A DNA stretch of 64,000 nucleotides from Bacteroidaceae bacterium (GCA_017481745.1 JAFUOV010000009.1:194823-258822), one strand, 5' to 3'. Shown: positions 56,094 to 64,000, counted from the stretch's first letter. Made by a program: numbers and translations. The notes: generated by a model from the sequence alone, not told the origin.

Positions 56094-57403
56094 TGTGTAA
56101 TATGACAGAAGCTAAATTTATGAGTGCCGCCGATGCGGTAAAGTTGGTAAAGTCGTATGACAAAGTATATGTGCAAGGCAGTACCTCGATACCCGAGGTA
56201 CTGTGCCAAGCACTTGCCGACCGTCATGACGAGTTGCGTGGTGTTGAGGTTTACTCGGCATTTGGTGTAGCTCGTGGTGTGGCACCCTACAGCCTTCCCG
56301 AATATCGCGATTCTTTCATCGTAAAGAGTCTTTTTATAGCCAACTGCGTGCGCGACTCTATAGCACGTGGTGAGGGTCAATGCATCCCGGGTTTCTTGGG
56401 TGAGATACCCGAGTTTTTCCGTCAAGGTCTTATACCCCTTGATGTTGTCTTCCTGAATGTGTCATTGCCCGACAAAGATGGTTTCTGCAGCTATGGTGTC
56501 TCTGCCGACCTTACAGTATCGGCTGTTGAGTGTGCCAAAGTTGTCATTGCTCAAGTAAACAAGCAGATGCCATACTCTTACGGTGATGCGCTTATACACA
56601 TATCTAAAATTGATGCTTGTGTAGAGGTTGACGAGCCGCTTGTAGCACTACCCATTGCCGTTCCCAACGAGAAGGAACAACAGATAGGTCGCTATATAGC
56701 CGAGCAAATACCCGATGGAGCAACGTTGCAAATAGGTGTTGGCGGTATTCCCAATGCTGTGTTGACAGCTCTCACATCGCACAAAAACTTGGGTCTGCAC
56801 ACCGAGGCTATGACCGATGGTGTTGTACCCTTGTTGCAAAGTGGTGTAATCAACAATAGCCAAAAAACCGTTCTTCCCGGCAAGTCGTTGGCATCGTTGG
56901 CACTTGGTTCGCAACGTTTGTATGACTATATGAACTACAACGAGGATATTATCATCAAGGATGTAGCATGGTCGAACTTCCCGTTCCGTATTATGCAAAA
57001 TCCCAAGGTGATGGCTATCAACTCGGCTCTTGAGATAGACCTTACAGGTCAGATATGCGCCGACTCGATAGGTACACGCATGTTCTCGGGTGTAGGTGGT
57101 CAGCACGACTTTATGTATGGTGGCTCGCTCTCGGAGGGTGGAAAGACCTTCATCGCTATGCTCGCAGCATCGGGCAAAGGAGTATCGAAGATTGTTCCCA
57201 CGCTCAAGCCCGGCGCCGGTGTTGTAACCACTCGTGCACAAGCACAGTATATCGTTACCGAGTATGGTATAGCCTACTTGCGCGGCAAAGACCTTGCGCA
57301 ACGCGCCAAAGAACTCATTCGTATTGCCGAGCCTTCGGCACGTGAAGAGTTGGAGCGCGCAGCATGTGAGCGTTTCGGATTGAGCTTCTTGCGATTGAAA
57401 TAA
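56093..57403 (+). CDS. Acetyl-CoA hydrolase/CoA-transferase family protein (4-hydroxybutyrate CoA-transferase-like)
   Basis: A 436-residue class I CoA transferase with two Rossmann-like halves. The ATG overlaps the aminotransferase stop by one base; an ATG three codons later (56102) is an alternative. The catalytic Glu is Glu238 (from the first ATG) in LGLHTEAMTDGVV. GVGGIPNAVLTAL (oxyanion region), FSGVGGQHDFMYG and the C-terminal YGIAYLRGKDLAQRAKELI are family motifs. In the operon it would move CoA from an aryl-acetyl-CoA to acetate or another acid, regenerating acetyl-CoA for ATP synthesis. CoA acceptor and donor are inferred. Confidence 0.88.
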   Translation: MCNMTEAKFMSAADAVKLVKSYDKVYVQGSTSIPEVLCQALADRHDELRGVEVYSAFGVARGVAPYSLPEYRDSFIVKSLFIANCVRDSIARGEGQCIPGFLGEIPEFFRQGLIPLDVVFLNVSLPDKDGFCSYGVSADLTVSAVECAKVVIAQVNKQMPYSYGDALIHISKIDACVEVDEPLVALPIAVPNEKEQQIGRYIAEQIPDGATLQIGVGGIPNAVLTALTSHKNLGLHTEAMTDGVVPLLQSGVINNSQKTVLPGKSLASLALGSQRLYDYMNYNEDIIIKDVAWSNFPFRIMQNPKVMAINSALEIDLTGQICADSIGTRMFSGVGGQHDFMYGGSLSEGGKTFIAMLAASGKGVSKIVPTLKPGAGVVTTRAQAQYIVTEYGIAYLRGKDLAQRAKELIRIAEPSAREELERAACERFGLSFLRLK

Positions 57404-57424
57404 TATCGTCTTATTACAAACGAA

Positions 57425-57462
57425 TAGGGGAGTGTATCGCTGTGATACACTCCCCATTTTTG
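57425..57462. terminator. Terminator of the ior operon
   Basis: GGGGAGTGTATC (57427-57438) pairs with GATACACTCCCC (57444-57455) around loop GCTGT, followed by ATTTTTG. It also faces the end of the convergent BACON gene. Confidence 0.88.
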
Positions 57463-57477
57463 TGGCTTTGCCTCGGA

Positions 57478-58845
57478 TTAAAATTGTAAATATCCTATTT
57501 CGAGGCGTATTTCATCGTCGATATTTACGGTTTCTATTAAGTTGTTTTCATTGAGTTCGTAGGTTATGTTGCAACCTCCTTGATTATATCCGTCATCGGT
57601 AGTTATTTGTGTAATAAAGTTGTAGCAGGGATATGTTATCCAGCCCAATAAGCCCAATATAGTGTTGTATCCACCGTATGCATGATATGAGCCTTCACAC
57701 CAAAATGTAGTAATGAAATAGTTAAGGTCGATAAAACTTCCGGGAGCGCATGGCTCTGTCATATTTGTTACATTGGCAATATTGAGATTGGGTGTATAGG
57801 TATACTTCTCAATATTCTTGTAATGTTCTGTTTCACACGAAATACCCAATAAGTTGTATGGGAAATTGAAAATATCGTATGGCCTTTCGCTTATGTCGCA
57901 GTTCCACCAATCGAATTCATAGCTACGTTTATTAGTACTGTTGTACTGTTCATTTCCTTCAAAAATGTTTTCGCATATATAATCAGTGCTGACCATCACT
58001 GATCCTTCACCTCTTATCGCTTCTCCATCTTCTCGATAGAAGTTGTATGTATTTTTCTCAATACCATATATAGTTTCGGTACTTACACCGGTATTAGGAT
58101 CTACATTTGCCACAGCTATTGTTTTCTCGTATGTTACGTTCTCTATATGAGGGCCATTGAGATTTGCTTCAATTGTTTCGTATAACTCATTGTCGTAGTA
58201 TGCCTCGATATATAATTGGTCGAACTCATTTCTGATTTTATATTCCATCATTAGGCTTTCACTTCCTTCTGCATCAGTTAGATTTACAGTCATTCGGTTG
58301 ATGGTAGCTCGGGGGTTGTTTCCTTCGCGTTCAAAGTTCCAATGCATATTTCTGTCGCCATCACTATCTTTAATTTTGACCAAAATTGAGTTTATGGTAA
58401 ATTCGGGTTGTTTGGCTGAAGGCTCATCGCCTGTACCTGTATTGTCACCATTGGGGTTTTCGCTGCTGCGTTGCTCTATGGTTACGGTCAATGTCGTTTC
58501 GCCACAGATGATACGAATTGTGGCATTGCGATCCTCGCCTGTAAGGTTTTCATCGAGCGTAATGGTTATTGTAACCTCTCCGGCATTACCACTTGCAGGG
58601 TCGAGGGTTATCCAATCGTTACTACTCGAGCGAACGCTTTCTCCGTAGTCGATGGCAGTACTCCAAGCCTCAGTCGCTGTGAACGAAAAGCCACCTTTTA
58701 CCTCGGTATCATTGGCATAAGTTGTAATACTCAATTTGTCTTTGTCGTAGTCTTTGATTGAGTCGGTGTTTTTCTCGCACGATGCAAATAGTAAGGCTGC
58801 TAAAAGTGTAAGCATCGTCGAGTGTAAGAGTTTTGGTAGTTTCAT
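57478..58845 (-). CDS. BACON-domain lipoprotein (paralogue 1)
   Basis: A 455-residue lipoprotein (lipobox FASC, Cys23) with a BACON (Bacteroidetes-associated carbohydrate-binding-often-N-terminal) domain at about residues 38-130: FSFTATEAWSTAIDYGES, SSSNDWITLDPASGNAGE, RNATIRIICGETTLTVTIEQ. A linker rich in Asn, Asp and Thr follows (SSENPNGDNTGTGDE). The remaining 320 residues are mostly strand, with no named domain I can assign; the end reads ITYELNENNLIETVNIDDE. Surface or periplasmic location likely. The next gene upstream (58995) is a paralogue. A TAAATTTG -7-like box lies at 58878-58885, so each paralogue may have its own promoter. Confidence 0.78.
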   Translation of the reverse strand: MKLPKLLHSTMLTLLAALLFASCEKNTDSIKDYDKDKLSITTYANDTEVKGGFSFTATEAWSTAIDYGESVRSSSNDWITLDPASGNAGEVTITITLDENLTGEDRNATIRIICGETTLTVTIEQRSSENPNGDNTGTGDEPSAKQPEFTINSILVKIKDSDGDRNMHWNFEREGNNPRATINRMTVNLTDAEGSESLMMEYKIRNEFDQLYIEAYYDNELYETIEANLNGPHIENVTYEKTIAVANVDPNTGVSTETIYGIEKNTYNFYREDGEAIRGEGSVMVSTDYICENIFEGNEQYNSTNKRSYEFDWWNCDISERPYDIFNFPYNLLGISCETEHYKNIEKYTYTPNLNIANVTNMTEPCAPGSFIDLNYFITTFWCEGSYHAYGGYNTILGLLGWITYPCYNFITQITTDDGYNQGGCNITYELNENNLIETVNIDDEIRLEIGYLQF

Positions 58846-58994
58846 TGTTTGATTTTATTTGTTGTTGATTTGTTTTGCAAATTTACGTTATTTCTTGCAT
58901 ACTAATTACCCCCCGATAAATTAACAAATATTTGCAATCTATCGAGAGGGTATATATTGGTTTTATTGTTCTACAATATTGTAGGTAGCTGGCG

Positions 58995-60344
58995 TTAATA
59001 TTCTCTATACCCAATGTGGAGTTCAATCTCGCCATCGACAAGAACTTTGCTGATGAGATCGTTCTCGTTGAGTTCGTAGCTGATGTTGCATTTGTTACCC
59101 TCGATTACATCATACTCGTCATAACGATATGTTACACCATTTGCAAAGTTGTAGCTGGGTGCAGATGTAAGACTTAACAATCCGAAAATACCGTCCCAAC
59201 CACCCATAGCACGGTATGGTCCCGATACCCATAATTGTGTTATCAAATAATTGAGATTGACAAAACTTCCCGGCTCTTTCGGACTTACACCACGCATTAC
59301 ATTTTCAAGAGTAACGTTGGGGTTGTATGTAATATAATCGTTGTATGTGTAGGTCTCTGTTTCGTAATCAAGCTCCCAGTTGACATTTGTGAGGTTGTAG
59401 GGATTGCCGAAAAAGTCGCGAACACCATTGCTTACATCGGCGTGTTCCCAATTGAGATTGTAGATGCGTTCGTATACGCTATTGAGTGATGGTTCTTCCT
59501 CAAAGATAGACTCGCTTGTGTAGTCGGTTCTGGTTAACTGACAACCATTGCGCCAGAAAAAATATGTTTGTACTTCAATACCGTTATATTCAGTGCCCAT
59601 CTCACCATTGGGAGCAGAGATCCCTGCTGAAATAGTGCTTGTGCTTTGGTAGCAGATTACGTAATGTCCGTCGTGCCTTGCTTCGATTGTTTCATACAAG
59701 TAATCGCCTTTGTACGACTCTATGCGCAATTTATTACTGTCGTAGTTCAAGTTATATTCAACCGTTTCGCCACCATCTTCGGTAAGACCATCGACAACAA
59801 CTCTAATGATGCTATTTTCAGGTTCATTATGCTCGTGGATGAATTTGTAAGTGATGTGTTCATCCTCACTTTCATTGATGTATATATCAATGACTTCTAT
59901 TGCATAGCTTTTATCTTTTGTCATTGGGTCGTCGCCTGTATTGTCGTCGCACGGGTTTTCACTGCTGCGTTGCACCAACTCTATTGTCAGAGTCGTTTCG
60001 CCACAAATGATGTTTATTGTAGCACTGCGATCTTCGCCGGTATTGTTCTCGTCGAGTATGATGTTGACCGTAACTTCTCCGGCATTGCCGCTTGCGGGGT
60101 CGAGTGTAATCCAATCATTGCTACCTGAGCGAACACTCTCGCCGTAGTTGATAACGGTAGTCCATGCTTCGGTTGCAGTGAACGAAAAGCCTCCGCTTAC
60201 CTCGGTGTCGTCGGCATAGGTTGTAATTTCGAGTTTCTCTTTGTCGTAATCTTTGATAGTACTATTGTTATCATCGCAAGAAATACTGAATGTAGCTACA
60301 ACAATAGTACAAAGAGTTGTGAGTAAAAAACTTTTGATTTTCAT
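58995..60344 (-). CDS. BACON-domain lipoprotein (paralogue 2)
   Basis: A 449-residue lipoprotein (lipobox SISC, Cys23), colinear with its neighbour at 57478. The BACON domain (about residues 36-126) is very close: FSFTATEAWTTVINYGES, NDWITLDPASGNAGEVTVNI, INIICGETTLTIELVQRSSE. After a short Asp-rich linker the C-terminal part is recognisably similar but much more diverged (ISYELNENDLISKVLVDGE at the end). Possible promoter: TAAATTTG at 60381-60388, with a TTG 17 bases from it. Tandem duplication followed by divergence of the C-terminal domain is the simplest reading. Role unknown. Confidence 0.78.
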   Translation of the reverse strand: MKIKSFLLTTLCTIVVATFSISCDDNNSTIKDYDKEKLEITTYADDTEVSGGFSFTATEAWTTVINYGESVRSGSNDWITLDPASGNAGEVTVNIILDENNTGEDRSATINIICGETTLTIELVQRSSENPCDDNTGDDPMTKDKSYAIEVIDIYINESEDEHITYKFIHEHNEPENSIIRVVVDGLTEDGGETVEYNLNYDSNKLRIESYKGDYLYETIEARHDGHYVICYQSTSTISAGISAPNGEMGTEYNGIEVQTYFFWRNGCQLTRTDYTSESIFEEEPSLNSVYERIYNLNWEHADVSNGVRDFFGNPYNLTNVNWELDYETETYTYNDYITYNPNVTLENVMRGVSPKEPGSFVNLNYLITQLWVSGPYRAMGGWDGIFGLLSLTSAPSYNFANGVTYRYDEYDVIEGNKCNISYELNENDLISKVLVDGEIELHIGYREY

Positions 60345-60404
60345 TATTATTGATTTTTAAATGTGTTAATTATTGGTTTACAAATTTAGTGAAATTTCTT
60401 CAAT

Positions 60405-60453
60405 ACAAAAATCCCTGCCTTCAATTTTGTGTATTACAATTAAAAACAGGGAT
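60405..60453 (-). terminator. Probable terminator after the protease-lipoprotein operon
   Basis: ATCCCTG (60411-60417) and CAGGGAT (60447-60453) can pair around a 29-base loop; on the minus strand the stem runs straight into TTTTTG. The loop is long, so confidence is moderate. Confidence 0.45.
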
Positions 60454-60489
60454 AAATTGTGTATATTACTCTACAAAGTAGTATGCGTC

Positions 60490-61020
60490 TTATAGCTCAA
60501 CCGCAGTAAAGCCTGCCATATCGTTGGCAATGGCTTGGTTGAGATTTTCGACCTTGCGCCCCTCGGTGCGTGAGTAGTCTTGGTTGCTCACGTAATAAAC
60601 TGTGAGAGGATTGAACTCGGTGATGTGTTGCATGAGTGTTTCCAACTCGGGTACTTTCTCCAATGCTGCATATTGCTCGTAGGTGTAGTCGAGATAAACA
60701 ACATTCTTGCCAATGCCAAAGTTGTCGAGCAAGTAGCCTTCGTTGAGTGCTGTGGGTCGCTTGCTTGCTTTCACATCGACAGGGTCGGGGTAGCTCACAA
60801 TCTCGGTTTTGGTATCGTTCATGTTGATGGGCACAAGGTTGCTATAGTCGGCTTTGGTCTTGTATACCACAATGCGAGGCATAGCCATAGCCGAGTTGTC
60901 AACGGTGCGCTCAATAGGAGTCTCGGTACTGGTTGTCGATGCGTTTTCTTTGTTCGATTGGCAAGCTGTCATGGCAGCCAATGTACCAATAGCAAGTATG
61001 GTCATAATTACTTTTTTCAT
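60490..61020 (-). CDS. Lipoprotein of unknown function, cotranscribed with the C10 protease
   Basis: A 176-residue lipoprotein (lipobox MTAC, Cys20) with a Ser/Thr/Asn/Glu linker (about 21-45) and a compact 130-residue mature domain that contains IVVYKTKADYSNLVPINM, SYPDPVDVKASKRPTALN, EGYLLDNFGIGKNVVYLDYT and EQYAALEKVPELETLMQHI. I do not recognise the family. It starts 12 bases after the stop of the C10 cysteine protease gene, same strand, and probably shares its transcript. Whether it helps maturation, anchors, or inhibits the protease cannot be told from sequence. Confidence 0.72.
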   Translation of the reverse strand: MKKVIMTILAIGTLAAMTACQSNKENASTTSTETPIERTVDNSAMAMPRIVVYKTKADYSNLVPINMNDTKTEIVSYPDPVDVKASKRPTALNEGYLLDNFGIGKNVVYLDYTYEQYAALEKVPELETLMQHITEFNPLTVYYVSNQDYSRTEGRKVENLNQAIANDMAGFTAVEL

Positions 61021-61032
61021 TGTCTTACGTTA

Positions 61033-63462
61033 TTATAAGATTACTACTTTTTCTACGATATTGCCTTGAGCAGTTGTTGCTACAACGATGTATGTGCCGG
61101 CGGGTAATGTGGCAACATCAATCGTAGCACTATTGTTGTTGCATTGTGTTGTTGCTACGATGCAACCTTGCATGTTGTAGATTGTAACGACCTCAATCGT
61201 GCTATCGTTATTGATGTTGATGTATTCTTGAGCGGGGTTGGGGTAGATGGCTAAGTGTGTGTTTGTAACACTCTCTACGCCTGTGCCTTCTTGTAGAGTG
61301 AAGTGCACTTCCTCGCTACTCATTTGTGTCATACCGCCGTTGCGGTTATCTTCGTACCAAAGTGTGCAAATGTATTTCTCGCCAACAACACCGTCGTCAA
61401 ATGTCCATGTTTGTTTGAATGTCATTGTTTCGCCTTGCTTGATAGTTACCTCTTCGGTATTGCAGAGCGATGCAGTGGCTTGGTGTGATGTGAATAGCAC
61501 CCAAGAGCGCAATTTGCCTGTATAATCGCCGCCATTGTTGGTGATGGTGTACTCGCTTGTGAGTTGGTCTTGAGCTGTATTGGTAAGTGTGAAATTGTCG
61601 ACTTTCAACTCGGCATTGGTGGGCTCTGCCAATACGGTGATGGGATACGACTCGCTGAGTTTGTTCTTATTCTCGTCGGTGATAAAGATGCAATAGTTAC
61701 CTTTGCTCACCTCGATTTTGATAGGAATTTCTAATGTAATCTCTTTGTGTGCAGGTATAGAGAGTGCGATAGCATCGCTCTTGCGTTGCTCAAATTTGCC
61801 GGTGCTGTTGAATATAGATACGTAGATAGAGCCGTAGTACTCATGGTTATTGCTATTGCCCATTGTAATGGTGAAGGTAGAGAAACGCTTTGAGTAGATA
61901 TTCTCTTCGTTGCAAACTACCGATGCTGCATATATCTCGCCCAACTCTTCGACAATGAATGATGCTTGATTGTTGTCTACCTGGAATATGTAGTAGGGTT
62001 GGGTATTGACGTTCATGGCTACACGTTCCCACTCGCCGTATGCATTGGTGTGTGCCAAGTATAGGTAGTATTTACCCTCCTTGAGCGTTGTGGGCAGTGT
62101 GAAAGCTACATTTTGTGAGCCTGCTGTGCTGCTGCCACCGATGGTGAGGTTCTTGCTATTGATGCACTCAACAAGGTTGTTGTTCTCGTCGTATATCATA
62201 TAACCTATGCTGAACGATGCTATGTCCCAGCCACCATTTGATACACCCGATGCTACAGCCGAGATTTGTTCGCCCAAGTTGTATTGGTTGGCTTCGATAT
62301 AAAGGCTATTAGCAGTAATTTCGTAAGTAACTTTGTTGCCTTTGTTGGGTTGGATGCCGAATACAGCACCTTGACCGCTGTTATATCCACCTGTAAAGCC
62401 ACCAATGCCTTGTTTTTCGGGAGTGAGTGCGTGCAACATAAAGTATCCGTTGCTCATGCCGTTCCATCCCCAGTTGATGTGAACATAACCCTCGCTGTTG
62501 TAGCCGTCGAGCACGAAGGCATGACCACCGTTGGGCGATTGTCCGTGGTAGAGTATAGGGCAACCATTGTCAATATCTTCGATAATAAATGTTTCCCACT
62601 CTTCGATGGTGTAGTAGCTGCGGTCGCGGTGAACAACAGCTTTGTCATAGTCCCAATATGTTGCCAAAGCAGGAGCAGTCTCTGCCGAAACAGCGCCACT
62701 CACATCGCCATACATCATATTGACCGAGCGACCTACATGGTACATCAATGTTGCAACGGCATCGCACTCTTCTTTTGTGCTTAGCGAGCTATATACGGGT
62801 GTCATCAAGTCCCATTGGTAGGTAGTATTGGCAAAGTCAACAACCTCGGTAGAGTTGCCCGACATGATTTCTTTGCTGCCCACACCGTGCTCGGGATACT
62901 TGTGATGATACATAATCTGTGCCATGGCTGTTGCCACACAGCCGGTAGCACTTCTTGCTGTGTTGCTGAACATGGGGCACATATTGTTGTAGGGCGCATC
63001 TTGGCTCCAACGTGCCTCAACGAGCGGACCTACGTTTTTATTGAATTTAGATACGTATGTTTCCGACTTGGCTTGTTGGCGGTTGTGGCGACCTTGCTCT
63101 ATTTGGTTGGCATATTGGTCTATCCACCAACGCATGTTGTCGGGAATGTTGTTGTAGTCGAAACTACCATTATCGCTATATCCAAGTATGGTGTTGCTTG
63201 CCTCGTCGTCGCCGGCAACGATGACAAAGCCGTTGTCGTTACCACGGTTAAACACGTATAAGAGGTTTTCGTTATTGACACTACGTGCTGTGAATGAGGT
63301 AGAGATAGCTGTGTCGCTGATGGGCGCACTCATGCGAGTAGACGTTTTACCTGCCAAGAACTCGCGTGCAATGTTCATTGCTTCTGTCTCGTTCAAGGCA
63401 TGAGCACTTGCACACAATGCTACTGCATTCATGAGCAAGCAAGTTGTAATAATCTTTTTCAT
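61033..63462 (-). CDS. Secreted C10-family cysteine protease with T9SS C-terminal signal
   Basis: An 809-residue relative of streptopain (SpeB) and interpain. Signal peptide (about 1-21), propeptide with ETEAMNIAREFLAG and FNRGNDNGFVIVAGDDEAS (about 22-140), and catalytic domain at about 145-370 with nucleophile Cys175 in RSATGCVATAMAQIMYHH and catalytic His314 in NGGHAFVLDGYN, followed by HINWGWNG. Three or more beta-sandwich-like regions follow (about 380-720). The final 80 residues are a type A T9SS sorting domain (HLAIYPNPAQEYINI ... GTYIVVATTAQGNIVEKVVIL shortened here). The protein is therefore expected on the surface or outside the cell. All catalytic residues are intact. A lipoprotein gene follows after 12 bases. 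Confidence 0.9.
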   Translation of the reverse strand: MKKIITTCLLMNAVALCASAHALNETEAMNIAREFLAGKTSTRMSAPISDTAISTSFTARSVNNENLLYVFNRGNDNGFVIVAGDDEASNTILGYSDNGSFDYNNIPDNMRWWIDQYANQIEQGRHNRQQAKSETYVSKFNKNVGPLVEARWSQDAPYNNMCPMFSNTARSATGCVATAMAQIMYHHKYPEHGVGSKEIMSGNSTEVVDFANTTYQWDLMTPVYSSLSTKEECDAVATLMYHVGRSVNMMYGDVSGAVSAETAPALATYWDYDKAVVHRDRSYYTIEEWETFIIEDIDNGCPILYHGQSPNGGHAFVLDGYNSEGYVHINWGWNGMSNGYFMLHALTPEKQGIGGFTGGYNSGQGAVFGIQPNKGNKVTYEITANSLYIEANQYNLGEQISAVASGVSNGGWDIASFSIGYMIYDENNNLVECINSKNLTIGGSSTAGSQNVAFTLPTTLKEGKYYLYLAHTNAYGEWERVAMNVNTQPYYIFQVDNNQASFIVEELGEIYAASVVCNEENIYSKRFSTFTITMGNSNNHEYYGSIYVSIFNSTGKFEQRKSDAIALSIPAHKEITLEIPIKIEVSKGNYCIFITDENKNKLSESYPITVLAEPTNAELKVDNFTLTNTAQDQLTSEYTITNNGGDYTGKLRSWVLFTSHQATASLCNTEEVTIKQGETMTFKQTWTFDDGVVGEKYICTLWYEDNRNGGMTQMSSEEVHFTLQEGTGVESVTNTHLAIYPNPAQEYININNDSTIEVVTIYNMQGCIVATTQCNNNSATIDVATLPAGTYIVVATTAQGNIVEKVVIL

Positions 63463-63535
63463 AGTTTATTTGGGTTAAATTGTTTCGTAAGGTTATAATG
63501 TGCGAAGTTACAAAAAATAATGGAATATTATAATA

Positions 63536-63572
63536 AAAAATAAGAAGGATAAAGTTTTACCTTATCCTTCTT
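63536..63572 (-). terminator. Terminator of tRNA-Ser
   Basis: AAGAAGGATAA (63542-63552) pairs with TTATCCTTCTT (63562-63572). On the minus strand the stem is followed by a T-rich stretch (TATTTTTTATTAT). Confidence 0.75.
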
Positions 63573-63581
63573 GATGTGTTG

Positions 63582-63668
63582 CGGAAAGACAGGGATTCGA
63601 ACCCTGGGTACAGTTGCCCGTACAACGGTTTTCGAGACCGTCCCGATCGACCACTCCGGCATCTTTCC
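63582..63668 (-). tRNA. tRNA-Ser (anticodon CGA)
   Basis: An 87-base class II tRNA: acceptor GGAAAGA/TCTTTCC, anticodon stem ACGGT/ACCGT with loop CTCGAAA giving anticodon CGA, a long variable arm, and T-arm with GGTTCGAATCC. It decodes UCG, a serine codon that is conspicuously common in genes of this window. A TAAATTTG -7-like box lies at 63687-63694. Confidence 0.95.
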
Positions 63669-63791
63669 TTGTGTCGTTTGCGAGTGCAAATTTAGTGAAA
63701 AGAATTTGATAATAGTGTAGGTTGTTGCCGTTTTTTTGAAAAAAACTTTTTTGTTGGTTTTTCTTTATGCGTTATGTGTCAGATTATGAGA

Positions 63792-64000
63792 TTATAAGCG
63801 CAGCGATTTTTCTTCTTCGCTCCACATCGAGTAGGGGTGTTGTGCCAGATTGGAGTTGTAGTATAGCGGTATGTTTGTAACATTGTCGCCTATAAAAGAT
63901 GGCTTTTCGTATGCCTCTGTTTCGCTCGAAAGCTCTATCTCGGCAATAGTCAAGCCCTTATTGTCGCCATGAAAATGGTCGACCTCCCATGTGTAACCTT
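63792..64000 (-). CDS. CYTH-domain protein, N-terminal part outside the window
   Basis: Only the last 68 or so residues are present, the frame entering from the right edge and stopping at 63792. They read YTWEVDHFHGDNKGLTIAEI then ELSSETEAYEKPSF and end in HPYSMWSEEEKSLRL. WEVD-F-G-N-G-L--AEIEL is the conserved strand of CYTH (CyaB/thiamine-triphosphatase-like) domains, where the alternating acidic residues bind metal. Bacterial members are usually inorganic triphosphatases or of unknown substrate. The terminal helix fits the short CYTH proteins common in Bacteroidales. Confidence 0.78.
   Translation of the reverse strand, partial: GYTWEVDHFHGDNKGLTIAEIELSSETEAYEKPSFIGDNVTNIPLYYNSNLAQHPYSMWSEEEKSLRL

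Overview
The window comes from a member of the Bacteroidales (phylum Bacteroidota), probably an anaerobic gut commensal. The basis is the gene content: a complete Na+-translocating NADH:quinone reductase operon, BACON-domain and collagen-repeat surface lipoproteins, a BtuG-type vitamin B12 locus, PorQ, a secreted protease with a type IX secretion (T9SS) C-terminal signal, and meso-diaminopimelate dehydrogenase. Promoters have the Bacteroidota form, TTG then 18-19 bases then TAnnTTTG. T9SS parts argue against Bacteroides itself. A Barnesiellaceae-, Muribaculaceae- or Prevotellaceae-like genome is possible, but I cannot place it further. No phage, insertion sequence or CRISPR array is visible.

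Layout. 1-2721 (minus): 5' part of rsfS, then the pta-ackA acetate/ATP pair. 3019-7426 (plus): START-like protein, LptF/G-type permease, ribBA, YigZ/IMPACT protein. 7447-14591 (plus): a promoter and cobalamin riboswitch followed by three lipoproteins (one a BtuG-like propeller) and a BtuB-like TonB receptor. 14721-16795 (minus): a tiny cysteine-bearing lipoprotein, a YjjG-like HAD phosphatase and ddh. 17069-22715 (plus): an RND tripartite efflux operon, then a small outer-membrane barrel protein. 23543-27352 (minus): a periplasmic GH2 beta-galactosidase behind an Mpv17-like membrane protein. 27491-34224 (plus): a TetR regulator with a double operator, TolC, HlyD, two ATPases and two permeases of the Ybh type. 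34433-40311 (plus): nqrABCDEF.

40424-43702 (minus): porQ-cmk-ispH and a SPOR lipoprotein. 43865-47749 holds single genes: a hydrogenase-maturation-type protease, a DUF308 protein, a phosphodiesterase, tRNA-Gly, Mn catalase, and a GlsB/YtxH pair. 47830-51105 (minus): cdsA, an 82-bp tandem repeat that appears to contain the cdsA promoter, holB and a membrane LytTR regulator. 51577-52323: a DoxX protein and a DUF4250 protein. 52547-57403 (plus): iorA-iorB-aminotransferase-CoA transferase. 57478-60344 (minus): two paralogous BACON lipoproteins. 60490-63462 (minus): a T9SS-exported C10 cysteine protease with a co-oriented lipoprotein. 63582-64000 (minus): tRNA-Ser(CGA) and the 3' part of a CYTH-domain gene.

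How genes may work together: the iorAB-aminotransferase-CoA transferase operon reads as a complete route from (aromatic) amino acids to aryl-acetates. If acetate is the CoA acceptor, the acetyl-CoA formed could be converted to ATP by the pta-ackA pair at the left of the window. PorQ and the protease C-terminal signal are two independent signs of a working T9SS. The least understood material is the B12-locus lipoproteins, the promoter-bearing repeat, the paired BACON lipoproteins, and the lipoprotein next to the C10 protease.
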